Shown here piece after piece: positions 18,060 through 26,065 of a DNA stretch of 64,000 bases (position 1 is the stretch's first letter; each line of letters starts with the position of its first letter). Source of the DNA: Bacteroidota bacterium (GTDB lineage: Bacteria > Bacteroidota > Rhodothermia > Rhodothermales > UBA10348); contig JAJCYP010000049.1 of assembly GCA_029262855.1 (NCBI GenBank), forward strand, positions 116,744 through 180,743, given 5' to 3'. Position numbers and translations under genes: made by a program. The notes below the pieces were generated by a model. It was not told where the DNA came from. It worked only from the letters and a program-made list of their open reading frames with translations, and did not search any database.

Positions 18060-18827
18060 ATGTACGCGATCGTAGAAATCGCTGGCAAGCAGTATAAGGT
18101 CCGCGAAAACGATCGACTCTACGTCCCTCGTCTACAGGACGAGGCTGACAGCAAAGTCTCCTTTGATCGGGTCCTTCTGGTGTCCAATGACGATTCGGTC
18201 TCCGTTGGAACGCCGCTCGTCGCTGGTGCGACCGTCGAAGCCACCGTGCTCGCCCACGTGAAGGCAGACAAGGTTCTCGTCTTCAAGAAGAAGCGCCGCA
18301 AGCGCTACAAGGTCAAGAACGGACACCGTCAGCCTTACACCCAGATCCTGGTCGACAGGCTCGACCTGGACGCGAAGCCGAAGAAGACCGCCGCGCCAAA
18401 GGCGGAAGCCAAGGCCGCCGCGCCAAAGGCGGAAGCCAAGGCCGCAGCGCCGAAGGCTGAAGCCAAGGCCGCAGCGCCGAAGGCTGCCAAGAAGCCCGCT
18501 GCGCCAAAGGCAGAAGCCAAGGCCGCAGCGCCGAAGGCTGCCAAGAAGCCGGCCGCCAAGAAGGCCAAGGGCGGCGACAAACTGACCAAGATCGAAGGCA
18601 TCGGCCCGAAGATCGCCGGTCTGCTCGCCGACGGCGGCATCGACACCTTCGCCAAACTGGCCAAGGCCGATGTCGAGCGGCTGCGTGAGATCCTGACCGA
18701 GGCGGGTCCCCGCTACAATTCGCACACCCCTGACACCTGGCCGCAGCAGGCCGCGCTGGCCGCTGCCGGTGACTGGGACGCTCTTCAGAAACTGCAGGAT
18801 GAGCTGGACGGAGGTCGTCCGGCCTGA
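18060..18827 (+). CDS. rplU: 50S ribosomal protein L21 with long C-terminal helix-hairpin-helix extension
   Basis: The first about 102 residues are a normal L21 (MYAIVEIAGKQYKV..., then KKKRRKRYKVKNGHRQPYT and LVDRLDL). A linker of six 9-residue Ala/Lys/Pro repeats follows (18390-18551), then about 80 residues with a helix-hairpin-helix core, KIEGIGPKIAGLLADGGI. The total of 255 residues is about 2.5 times a typical L21. L21 binds 23S rRNA; the extra domain may bind nucleic acid. The start at 18060 matches the usual L21 N-terminus; ATG at 18054 is also in frame. rpmA follows after 20 nt, the classic rplU-rpmA order. Confidence 0.93.
   Translation: MYAIVEIAGKQYKVRENDRLYVPRLQDEADSKVSFDRVLLVSNDDSVSVGTPLVAGATVEATVLAHVKADKVLVFKKKRRKRYKVKNGHRQPYTQILVDRLDLDAKPKKTAAPKAEAKAAAPKAEAKAAAPKAEAKAAAPKAAKKPAAPKAEAKAAAPKAAKKPAAKKAKGGDKLTKIEGIGPKIAGLLADGGIDTFAKLAKADVERLREILTEAGPRYNSHTPDTWPQQAALAAAGDWDALQKLQDELDGGRPA
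18390..18551 (+). repeat. Six tandem 27-bp units in rplU
   Basis: Six consecutive 27-nt units encode AAPKAEAKA (units 1, 2, 3 and 5) or AAPKAAKKP (units 4 and 6). They form the flexible positively charged linker between the L21 core and its C-terminal domain. Near-identical units predict copy-number variation between strains. Confidence 0.85.
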
Positions 18828-18847
18828 CCAAGCCCTAGGAGGATACA

Positions 18848-19105
18848 ATGGCACATAAGAAAGGAATGGGGTCGACCAAGAATGGTCGCGACTCCAAACC
18901 CAAAATGCTCGGCGTGAAGGCCTACGGCGGTGAGTTCGTCCAGTCCGGAGCCATCATCGTTCGCCAGCGGGGGACCAAGTTCCACCCCGGCGACAATGTG
19001 GGACGCGGTGGAGACGACACGCTCTTCGCCACGAGCCATGGCACCGTTCGCTTCACCCGCGGGCGGAACGATCGTAAGTTTGTCCACGTGGACCCGGCGT
19101 CGTAG
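18848..19105 (+). CDS. rpmA: 50S ribosomal protein L27
   Basis: 85 residues, the usual L27 size, beginning [16 protein letters not shown] and continuing [16 protein letters not shown] and [16 protein letters not shown]27 helps place tRNA at the peptidyl-transferase centre. A strong ribosome binding site, AGGAGG, lies about 6 nt before the start. It is the last gene of the rplU-rpmA operon and is followed by a GC-rich hairpin. Confidence 0.97.
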   Translation: MAHKKGMGSTKNGRDSKPKMLGVKAYGGEFVQSGAIIVRQRGTKFHPGDNVGRGGDDTLFATSHGTVRFTRGRNDRKFVHVDPAS

Positions 19106-19127
19106 GACGCCCCACGCACTGGATACC

Positions 19128-19164
19128 GAGCGGCCGCGTTTCCTGTTGGGAGGCGCGGCCGTTC
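19128..19164 (+). terminator. Probable terminator after rpmA
   Basis: The arms CGGCCGCG (19131-19138) and CGCGGCCG (19154-19161) pair perfectly and can be extended by three weaker pairs, with a 15-nt loop. Only a short T-rich stretch follows, so termination may be partial. It separates rplU-rpmA from the convergent HAD gene. Confidence 0.6.
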
Positions 19165-19172
19165 TCGTCAGA

Positions 19173-19772
19173 TCAGGCTGCCAGTCTCACATGAGCCGAG
19201 GACGGAGGCGTCGCACGAATAAAGATGCCGATCCCGGCCAACCGTGATGCCTGCTCATCCGAATCGGAGTCGCCAATGAAGACGGTGGCTTTCGTCGAGG
19301 CGACGTACAGCCGGCAGGCTCGAGTCAAACCGATTGGAGAGGGCTTGCTCTCCGAAACGTCCTCCTTCCCGATGACACGCGGACGTATTCCGTCGAACAC
19401 CTCGTGCTGGAGAATCGTGGTGACACCAACCCGTGTGTTGTTCGTCACTATCGCGGTCGGGTCGCTGCCGCGATCCCGAAGTACCTGAACGAGATCATGG
19501 GCGACCGCGTCGACCTCGAAGCCCGAGATTTCGGCAATCGCCACATCCTTGCAGAGGCGATTGAAGGCCGCCTCTCCGTGAAGCGTGCGGATCGACCGGA
19601 GATTGGCATCCAGTCCCTGGGTCGGATTCCAGGGCCATCTTCGACTCCTGCAGCGTTCAGCCAGGGTAATCTTGAGACCGACCCAGTCCGTCTGGAGGGT
19701 GGCCAGTGTACCATCGAAATCTACGAGAACGAGCGGTGCGTCCTCGATTACGCGGCGCGACGCTGAATCCAT
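19173..19772 (-). CDS. HAD-superfamily hydrolase (phosphatase)
   Basis: 199 residues. Motif I is LVDFDGTLA with the nucleophile and acid Asp, motif II is IVTNNT, motif III Lys is in SKPSPIGL, and motif IV is FIGDSDSDEQAS. This is the phosphoglycolate-phosphatase-like subclass, which removes phosphate from small sugars or metabolites. It is the last gene of a three-gene minus-strand operon and overlaps the upstream ATP-grasp gene by 25 nt. Context suggests a sugar-phosphate or sugar-nucleotide intermediate as substrate. Confidence 0.85.
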   Translation of the reverse strand: MDSASRRVIEDAPLVLVDFDGTLATLQTDWVGLKITLAERCRSRRWPWNPTQGLDANLRSIRTLHGEAAFNRLCKDVAIAEISGFEVDAVAHDLVQVLRDRGSDPTAIVTNNTRVGVTTILQHEVFDGIRPRVIGKEDVSESKPSPIGLTRACRLYVASTKATVFIGDSDSDEQASRLAGIGIFIRATPPSSAHVRLAA

Positions 19773-20812
19773 GGGGCTCCTTTGAATAGGTGGGGTTTCC
19801 GATCCACGCCGCGAACCCAGTAGAGCTCGGCCTCACAGGCGTTGTAGCGCTGCAGGCCGTCTACCCGGTCGCCGAAGGCCAATCGCACGTAGTAGTACGG
19901 CATGTTGGATCCGGCAGCCGCGAAGAAATTACTGGTGGTGAAGAAGCGTCCGGTGTTGATCTCCATGACAGACGGGGTGCCCCGGTCGTCTTCCTTGAGG
20001 TCGACGCAGTAGATGCCGTGCGGCCGCGGGCTCACTGCCTGCACGGCCCGGGTGGCGATCTCGTTGACGTCGTCCCGATGGACCGTCCTGGCCACGCTCG
20101 GGCTCGATGACTGACCGCTGGGCATGATGTTGCCCATCAGGTATTCGGTCCGTTCACGGGCCATGGACGTCAGTAACTCGCCGTCATACCAAAGGCTTTG
20201 AAAAGCGAACTCGGCGCCGGGAAGAAAGGAGCTCAACATGAAGTCGGTGGTGGCCAACCCCTTGTTGGCGGACCAGTAGCGGATCCAGTTGAACGCCTGA
20301 TCGCCCGTAGTCACCGGAAGAGCGGCGCGGGAGCCCGCTCCGCGAATCGCCCTGACCCAAACCTGTCCCGACTGCGTCATCAGGGAGTCCACCGTGTCGG
20401 CAAAGTCCAGATGCGCGTGGGCCCGTATCGAGCGGGGCGCCGGGACGTCTGCGGCAGCCAACATACGGTTGCAATGCATTTTGTCCTGGCAGGCCACGAC
20501 ATCTGCATGCTCCGGAAGAAACAGCAGTCCGGGGAACTGGTCACGGTTCTCCGACAGCCAACCCACTTCGGCGTCAGGCTGGGGATGAACCAGGGAGACC
20601 CGCTCCAGGGCGATGATCTTGAGCAGGGCCTCCTCGTAGCCCGGGTCGTCACACCTGGGAATGACATAGGACGCGTCCGCGTCCGTGCAGGCCAGATGGA
20701 ATGTATTCGTGTCGGTTCCGACGATATAGAACGGCTCGGGGGCCATCCTGAGGGAGGCAATAAAATTGCGGGCTGCGTTTCCGCCGGCGCCAGTGACCAA
20801 GATTCGTCTCAT
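19748..20812 (-). CDS. ATP-grasp enzyme (carbamoyl-phosphate-synthetase-like)
   Basis: 354 residues. An N-terminal Rossmann-like pre-ATP-grasp domain (MRRILVTGAGGNAARNF) is followed by DKMHCNRMLAAADVPAP, WVRAIRGAGSRAA, SSFLPGAEFAFQSL and the metal-binding CVDLKEDDRGTPSVMEIN. ATP-grasp proteins of this kind ligate carboxylates to amines and are common in surface-sugar and peptide-modification clusters. The start at 20812 is 1 nt after the stop of the Gfo/Idh gene, and the ORF overlaps the HAD gene, so all three are translationally coupled. Confidence 0.8.
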   Translation of the reverse strand: MRRILVTGAGGNAARNFIASLRMAPEPFYIVGTDTNTFHLACTDADASYVIPRCDDPGYEEALLKIIALERVSLVHPQPDAEVGWLSENRDQFPGLLFLPEHADVVACQDKMHCNRMLAAADVPAPRSIRAHAHLDFADTVDSLMTQSGQVWVRAIRGAGSRAALPVTTGDQAFNWIRYWSANKGLATTDFMLSSFLPGAEFAFQSLWYDGELLTSMARERTEYLMGNIMPSGQSSSPSVARTVHRDDVNEIATRAVQAVSPRPHGIYCVDLKEDDRGTPSVMEINTGRFFTTSNFFAAAGSNMPYYYVRLAFGDRVDGLQRYNACEAELYWVRGVDRKPHLFKGAPWIQRRAA

Positions 20813-20813
20813 T

Positions 20814-21764
20814 TCACGCCGCGCGTTGTAGTCGAGTATGTTTGAAACCGGTGGCACGAACCGCGACCTCGAGCGCACGAATGCCGTCCCGAGCCGAGAT
20901 GGGCGCGGGCAAGCCGTATCGAACCGAGTGGGTGAAGGCCGCCAACTCGGCCATGAGCGGTTCCTCGGCCAGGACGGGCAGGTCCTCGACCGTGTAGCCG
21001 CTCCCTCCTGAACTGCGCGAGAAGGCCTGGACCGAGCGGTTGATCAGATCCGCGCGAAACAGGCGATCGTGCGTGATCACCTGAACTTCGCGCGCCTTGT
21101 AGGGAGTGATCCAGTTGGCCGTGATCTGCACGGCAATGCCCCCGGCGAGTCTGAGAAGTAGGGATGCCGTGTCCTCGTGTTCCATGGGCATGCTCGAGGT
21201 GACCGCGAATACTTCGTCGGTCGGTCGGCCGGTCAGGAAGAAGGCGAGATCAATGTCATGGACAGCCATGTCAATAATGACACCCGCATCCTTGACGCGC
21301 GGTGGCTTGGGACCGACGCGGACGACGTTGACCGCGAGAATCTCGTCTGCGTCGACGCGCGAGCTGAGCGTCCGGATAGCCGGGTTATATCGCTCGATGT
21401 GACCGACCATCAATAGCCGATCGTTTACCCTGGCGGCCTCCATCATGTCGGTGGCGTCGCGGAGCGAGCCTGCGATGGGCTTTTCGACCAGTACGTGGAT
21501 GCCGGCCTCCATGGCCCGAATGGCCACCTCGGCGTGTCGGGAGGTAGGGACCGCAATCGATACGGCGTCGACACCGGAGGACAACAGCTCCTCCACGGTT
21601 TCGAAGGAGTACGTCCCGTGAGCCGTTGCGACGGCGGCCGCCTGGTACTCATCCGCATCGTAGACGCCGACCAGTTCGGCTCCGTCCATTTCCCGGTAAA
21701 CGCGGGCATGGTGCCGGCCCATCGAGCCAACACCAATCACGGCAGTTCGGATATCCTCGCTCAT
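20814..21764 (-). CDS. Gfo/Idh/MocA-family NAD(P)-dependent dehydrogenase
   Basis: 316 residues. The dinucleotide-binding motif AVIGVGSMGRHHARVY is followed by the family's catalytic-region EKPIAGS and by VIIDMAVHDIDLAFFLTG in the C-terminal domain. Such enzymes oxidise or reduce sugars and inositols, often UDP-sugars for surface glycans. The start at 21764 follows a long leader containing a sigma-54-type promoter at 21850-21865. As first gene of the operon with ATP-grasp and HAD enzymes, it may help make a sugar for flagellin glycosylation (inference). Confidence 0.87.
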   Translation of the reverse strand: MSEDIRTAVIGVGSMGRHHARVYREMDGAELVGVYDADEYQAAAVATAHGTYSFETVEELLSSGVDAVSIAVPTSRHAEVAIRAMEAGIHVLVEKPIAGSLRDATDMMEAARVNDRLLMVGHIERYNPAIRTLSSRVDADEILAVNVVRVGPKPPRVKDAGVIIDMAVHDIDLAFFLTGRPTDEVFAVTSSMPMEHEDTASLLLRLAGGIAVQITANWITPYKAREVQVITHDRLFRADLINRSVQAFSRSSGGSGYTVEDLPVLAEEPLMAELAAFTHSVRYGLPAPISARDGIRALEVAVRATGFKHTRLQRAA

Positions 21765-21849
21765 GTCGAAAGTGTGGAATTGTGAGGTTTGGCAGCCGGG
21801 AACAGTCGGGTTGACCCCGGCCGGACTTCTGGCAACCGGTTCCGCCCCA

Positions 21850-21865
21850 TGCACGGCCTGTGCCA
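21850..21865 (-). promoter_or_regulatory. Sigma-54-type promoter of the Gfo/Idh-ATP-grasp-HAD operon
   Basis: The minus strand reads TGGCACAGGCCGTGCA: GG-N10-GC spacing, with TGGCAC at -24 and TGCA at -12, close to the sigma-54 consensus TGGCACG-N4-TTGCA. The start codon is about 85 nt downstream. It is back to back with the flgF promoter. Confidence 0.7.
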
Positions 21866-22017
21866 AAGTTTTCCGCCCTGCCATTCAGGGTCAGGTGCCG
21901 AGAAAACCCCTCTATCGGGGGTCTCTCCATAAGGAAAAACTGCCTTGGCATTGGAAAAACGTGCCCGGTTCACGGCCTGCTCCTGCCCTGTCCGGGCCGT
22001 GAGGGCCATTCGCCCCG

Positions 22018-22034
22018 TTGGCAGGGCATTTGCG
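22018..22034 (+). promoter_or_regulatory. Sigma-54-type promoter of the flgF operon
   Basis: The sequence TTGGCAGGGCATTTGCG has TGGCA at -24, TTGC at -12 and exact GG-N10-GC spacing. It lies 33 nt before the flgF start codon, giving a short leader. Confidence 0.75.
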
Positions 22035-22066
22035 AAGCATTGCGAGGACCATCAGACGACACCACC

Positions 22067-22786
22067 ATGCTCCTTCGCCTTCGCAACTCCGTAGCCTCCA
22101 TGACTGGCATGACCCATGCCCAGGAGCGGACTGCCAATAACCTGGCCAATGCCGGGACGCTGGGGTACAAACGGGAGCGCGCATTCGTCGAGGTCCTCAA
22201 CGAGCGCATCGACGTCAACGGCGGCCCCCATTCGACCCGGGCCATCCACCAGTACGTGGATTTCGAGGCCGGCCAAATGGAGCAGACGGGAAATCGCTTT
22301 GACTTCGCACTGGAAGGAGACGGGTTCTTCGCCCTGACAGACCAGGACTCCGGTGAGACCACCTACACCCGCGCGGGCCGATTCCGCCTTGATGAAAACG
22401 GGATGCTGCTCTCCTCCTCCGGCAAGAATGTCGAGGGCGAGGGGGGACCGATTCAGATTCCTCTGGAATCCAGGGAGGTTGAGTTCAAGGCAGACGGCAC
22501 CCTGATGATCGATGGGATCCAGGCCGGAAAGCTCACGGTCGTGACGTTTGACGATACCTCGGTCCTCAGCCGACGAGCGGCCGCCGAATTCTCCGCCGGC
22601 GAAACGGAGTCTGTTGAGTCAACGGCCACCGTCCATCAGGGATTTGTCGAGCACTCGAACGCCGAGCCACTCGAGGCGATGACCGGAATGATCAAACACT
22701 TGCGCCTCTTTGAGCTGCAGCAGCGCATGCTCAAGGGCACCGACGAGAACCTCTCCCAGTCGATCCGATCACTGGGCCGCTTCTAG
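22067..22786 (+). CDS. flgF: Flagellar basal-body rod protein FlgF
   Basis: 239 residues. It is a rod/hook family protein: the N-terminal SMTGMTHAQERTANNLANAGTLGYKRER holds the family signature in two pieces, the central domain has FDFALEGDGFF and YTRAGRF, and the C-terminal helix has MTGMIKHLRLFELQQRML. FlgF is the proximal rod subunit in the periplasm. It is the first gene of an operon driven by a sigma-54-type promoter and is followed by its close paralogue flgG. Long ORF extensions upstream run through the promoter and are not real. Confidence 0.92.
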   Translation: MLLRLRNSVASMTGMTHAQERTANNLANAGTLGYKRERAFVEVLNERIDVNGGPHSTRAIHQYVDFEAGQMEQTGNRFDFALEGDGFFALTDQDSGETTYTRAGRFRLDENGMLLSSSGKNVEGEGGPIQIPLESREVEFKADGTLMIDGIQAGKLTVVTFDDTSVLSRRAAAEFSAGETESVESTATVHQGFVEHSNAEPLEAMTGMIKHLRLFELQQRMLKGTDENLSQSIRSLGRF

Positions 22787-22825
22787 ACCACTCTCCCACC
22801 ACCGACTAACCAACCCTGCAAATCC

Positions 22826-23614
22826 ATGCTTCGCGCCCTGTATACCGCCGCCCTCGGAATGAGTGCACAACAGGCGGGCGTCGACAACATTGCGAACAAC
22901 CTCGCCAATGCCAACACGACTGGCTACAAGCGGACGAACCTGGTTTTTCAGGATCTGCTGTATGAGGACATCGCGTCCGCCGGTACAGCCGAGGGGGTGG
23001 ACCCCGCGTCCACGTCGACGCTGAAGATCGGGCAGGGTGCTGCGGCGGTTGCGTCGGTGAAGAGCTTCGTGCAGGGCAGCCTGACCGACACCGGCAACGC
23101 ACTGGACCTTGCCATGAACGGCGATGGGTTCTTGCAGGTAAAGCGGCCGGACGGCTCGATTGCCTACACCCGTGACGGGACGCTCACCATGAATGCCGAC
23201 GGTCTGATAGTCACGCAGTCGGGCCTCGTGCTGGAGCCCGAAATCGCCATCCCGGCCGATGTCGCGGAGGTGAATATCACCCAGAGCGGACAGGTTTTCG
23301 TCCGGATTCAGGGAGAGCCCAACGGCTTCGAACTCGGCCAGATTGAACTGGCCCGATTCACGAACCCGGCGGGCCTCAGCCCGATAGGCGGCAACCTCTA
23401 CGAACAGACCGAAGCCAGCGGCGAGCCCTACATCGGCACGCCCGGCCAGGACGGCCTCGGCACCATCGTCCAGGGCTATCTGGAGGCCTCGAATGTGGAC
23501 GTCGTGCAGGAGATGGTGAATCTCATCACGGCCCAGCGCGCCTACGAGATCAACTCGAAGATGGTGACCACCTCCGAAGAGATGCTTCGTATCGCAAACA
23601 GCCTGAAGTCTTAA
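22826..23614 (+). CDS. flgG: Flagellar distal rod protein FlgG
   Basis: 262 residues, the standard FlgG length. It starts MLRALYTAALGMSAQQ and has NLANANTTGYKR, the FlgG-type FQDLLYE, LDLAMNGDGFLQV and the C-terminal QEMVNLITAQRAYEINSK. FlgG forms the distal rod, which crosses the periplasm inside the P- and L-rings. The 39-nt gap after flgF has no promoter that I can see; flgA follows after 2 nt. Confidence 0.96.
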   Translation: MLRALYTAALGMSAQQAGVDNIANNLANANTTGYKRTNLVFQDLLYEDIASAGTAEGVDPASTSTLKIGQGAAAVASVKSFVQGSLTDTGNALDLAMNGDGFLQVKRPDGSIAYTRDGTLTMNADGLIVTQSGLVLEPEIAIPADVAEVNITQSGQVFVRIQGEPNGFELGQIELARFTNPAGLSPIGGNLYEQTEASGEPYIGTPGQDGLGTIVQGYLEASNVDVVQEMVNLITAQRAYEINSKMVTTSEEMLRIANSLKS

Positions 23615-23616
23615 GG

Positions 23617-24318
23617 TTGCGAATCGCCCTCATCATATCCCTCCTGCTTCTGGCCGGTCAGGTCGAGGCCCAGACCAACTCCGGCTCCCACCTGGTTGCC
23701 GATGCCACGCTGCTTGCCATTGCCGAGCGCGCACCGGAATTGGCCAGTCGCATCGAAGTATCGGTGGTTCGCCAACCCAGGGCAGAGGTTCTCCTGGCCG
23801 ATGTCGCCTTGCAGGTCGAACTGCCTGCCCTCCCCGTGATTCCCAGAGGCCGGCTGCAGGTCAAACTCTCCCGCAACGGAGAGTCCCTAGGCACCGCCCA
23901 GGTGAATGTGGCCCACTTCGACTCCGTGGCAACGGCCACCGGAGCCGTGGAGTCCGGCGCCGACGTCACGACGGCGGACCTTCGGTTCGTCTGGATGGAG
24001 ACAACCCGCTTTTCCGGAGACCCCCTGACGCCCTCGGCGCTTCGAGCCTTTGGCGATTTGGATGTCATCGCCCGCCGAAGCCTTCGGGCGGATCGTGCCC
24101 TTCGCACATCAGACGTCGGCCCGCGGCCGGCCGCTGACACCGGAGACTCCGTCCGCATGCTCTATCGACGCGGCGCCTTCGTCCTGGACCTGTCCTGCCG
24201 AGCGCGGGATCGCGGTCAGATAGGCGACATCATCCGCCTGTACGCCGACGACTCGGACACCACCTATCGAGCCCGATTGACCGCTCGTGGGCGTGCCGAA
24301 TGGATCGAAACACTCTAA
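23617..24318 (+). CDS. flgA: FlgA-like P-ring assembly chaperone
   Basis: 233 residues with a cleavable signal peptide (MRIALIISLLLLAGQVEAQ). The start codon is TTG, 2 nt after the flgG stop. The C-terminal half has the SAF/FlgA features: DLDVIARRSLRADRALRTSDV, then RGAFVLDLSCRARDRGQIGD and ending RLTARGRAEWI. FlgA assists FlgI polymerisation in the periplasm. The N-terminal half is diverged, so the call relies on the C-terminal part, the signal peptide and the flgG-flgA-flgH-flgI order. Confidence 0.87.
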   Translation: MRIALIISLLLLAGQVEAQTNSGSHLVADATLLAIAERAPELASRIEVSVVRQPRAEVLLADVALQVELPALPVIPRGRLQVKLSRNGESLGTAQVNVAHFDSVATATGAVESGADVTTADLRFVWMETTRFSGDPLTPSALRAFGDLDVIARRSLRADRALRTSDVGPRPAADTGDSVRMLYRRGAFVLDLSCRARDRGQIGDIIRLYADDSDTTYRARLTARGRAEWIETL

Positions 24319-24331
24319 CCCCGCCCCCTCC

Positions 24332-24916
24332 ATGACACGCATCACAGCCTTTGCCTTTCTGCTTCTGATGGCCGCCCCGGTCTCGGCGCAGTCGCTGTAC
24401 TCGGACTTCCGCGCCCGGAAGGCGGGAGACATCATCACCATTGTCCTCGCCGAGAAGACATCCGCCTCCAGGGCCTCCCAGTGGGACAACTCGTCTTCCA
24501 ATGGACTCGATGCCGCGTCCGGTGTTACCGGTGGCGCCTCCCTCTCGGGACGGTTCGCGATGGACGCCAAGTTCTCCAAGGACGCCCAGACACGGAACTC
24601 CAGCCTGCAGCGTGACCTGCTGACCGGGACCATCACCGCCACGGTCACCGAGCGGGATGAGAGCGGCAACCTCCGGCTCGAGGGCTCGCGCTCCCTGAAC
24701 GTCAACGGCGAGACCCACCTGATGAAGGTGACGGGAATGGTCCGACCAGTGGACGTCCGCACCAACAACTCAGTGCTGTCCTACAACATTGCCAACGCGA
24801 ATATCGAGTACCGGAAACAGGGGGGCCTTACCAAGGGACTCTTCAAGCCTGGCAAGATTGCCCGATTCGGTGCCATGGTTCTTCTCGGAGGCGCCGTGGC
24901 CTTCGCCATGCAGTAG
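24332..24916 (+). CDS. flgH: Flagellar L-ring protein FlgH, without lipobox cysteine
   Basis: 194 residues. It has SLYSDFRARKAGDIITIVLAE near the start of the mature protein and VTGMVRPVDV and SYNIANANIEY, as in FlgH. FlgH builds the outer-membrane L-ring and is normally a lipoprotein. Here the signal sequence MTRITAFAFLLLMAAPVSAQ ends in an AXA-type site, and the protein contains no Cys at all, so no lipid attachment is possible. It is 15 nt upstream of flgI. The C-terminus ends in a hydrophobic stretch (GAMVLLGGAVAFAM). Confidence 0.93.
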   Translation: MTRITAFAFLLLMAAPVSAQSLYSDFRARKAGDIITIVLAEKTSASRASQWDNSSSNGLDAASGVTGGASLSGRFAMDAKFSKDAQTRNSSLQRDLLTGTITATVTERDESGNLRLEGSRSLNVNGETHLMKVTGMVRPVDVRTNNSVLSYNIANANIEYRKQGGLTKGLFKPGKIARFGAMVLLGGAVAFAMQ

Positions 24917-24931
24917 AGGACACACATCGAG

Positions 24932-26065
24932 ATGCCGACACCCATGAAACGCTGTTTTCTAATCGCGCTCGCGCTCCTCATCCTCGTTCCGCTGGCGGGC
25001 ACGGCTAGTGGCCAGAATGCCTCCAGTCGTTTAAAGGAACTGGTGATGCTCGAGGGATCGGGTCACCGCCAACTCATCGGCTACGGATTGATTACGGGCC
25101 TGGACCGAACCGGAGACCGGGTGCGGGGACGGCGAGGTTCTCCATACACCACCCAGTCGATTGCGAACATGTTGGAGCGACTGGGCATTCCAGTGGATCC
25201 GGAGATCATCAATTCCCGCAACACGGCGGCGGTGATGGTAACGGCCACGCTCGATCCGTTTAACGGCATCGGGAGCACCATCGATGTCACGGTGTCGTCC
25301 CTCGGAGACGCCCGCTCACTTTCAGGTGGCCTGCTTCTCATGACCCCGCTCCTGGACCCGGACACCGGAGAACGGTATGCGACTGCCCAGGGCCCGGTCT
25401 CAACCGGCTCCATTCTGGCATCCTCGCTGGGGTCTTCCGTTCAGGTCAACCATACCAATACAGGCCGAATCCCGAATGGCGGTATCGTGCAGCATGCCGA
25501 GCCGCTCGTTGTGGATGAGACGGCAGGCATCGGCCTGGTGCTCAAGCGTCCCGACTTTACGAATGCGGTCCGAATTGCCGACGCCATCAACGCCCAGTAT
25601 CCGGACGCAGCCACCGTGCAGCACGCGGGAATGGTCAGGGTCACGCGACCAACCGACGTCGACAGCCCCTCCCTCCTTCTCGCCAGTCTGGAGGGCGTCC
25701 GTGTTGAGGTGGACATCCCGGCCCGCGTGGTCATCAATGAGCGAACCGGAACGATCGTGGCCGGCGGCAACGTCGTGGTCAGCGAAGTCATGGTCACCTA
25801 TGGCAGCATTGTCATCGCCACCCAGAGTGATCCGTTTGTCTCGCAGCCCGGTCCGTTCTCCCAGGGCGAGACCGTAGCCAGCTCGGCCGGTTCTGCCCAG
25901 ATTGACCAGGAAGGCACTCGCTCCGTGGTGCTCGCTCCGAACACCGATGTCAACCAACTGGCGGCAGCCCTGAACGAACTCGGGCTCACTGCCCGGGACG
26001 TGATAGCCATCTTCCAGGCCATTGACCGTGCCGGCGCCCTGTTGGGTGAACTGCAGATACTCTGA
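24932..26065 (+). CDS. flgI: Flagellar P-ring protein FlgI
   Basis: 377 residues, normal for FlgI. It has a signal peptide (hydrophobic 8-25, cleavage after ASG), then GSGHRQLIGYGLITGLDRTGD, NTAAVMVTATLDPF, STIDVTVSSLGDARSL and GGNVVVSEVMVTYGSI. FlgI forms the periplasmic P-ring around the rod. A Met four codons downstream of the annotated start is an alternative. The stop overlaps the flgJ start (TGATG). Confidence 0.96.
   Translation: MPTPMKRCFLIALALLILVPLAGTASGQNASSRLKELVMLEGSGHRQLIGYGLITGLDRTGDRVRGRRGSPYTTQSIANMLERLGIPVDPEIINSRNTAAVMVTATLDPFNGIGSTIDVTVSSLGDARSLSGGLLLMTPLLDPDTGERYATAQGPVSTGSILASSLGSSVQVNHTNTGRIPNGGIVQHAEPLVVDETAGIGLVLKRPDFTNAVRIADAINAQYPDAATVQHAGMVRVTRPTDVDSPSLLLASLEGVRVEVDIPARVVINERTGTIVAGGNVVVSEVMVTYGSIVIATQSDPFVSQPGPFSQGETVASSAGSAQIDQEGTRSVVLAPNTDVNQLAAALNELGLTARDVIAIFQAIDRAGALLGELQIL

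Larger units (their letters stand above)
21765..22066. promoter_or_regulatory. Divergent regulatory region between the sugar operon and flgF
   Basis: About 300 nt without a gene. It holds two opposed sigma-54-type promoters (21850-21865 minus, 22018-22034 plus) separated by about 150 nt, enough space for shared activator sites. A small inverted repeat (CCCC...GGGG near 21907-21921) lies between them. I could not identify a specific activator motif. Confidence 0.55.
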
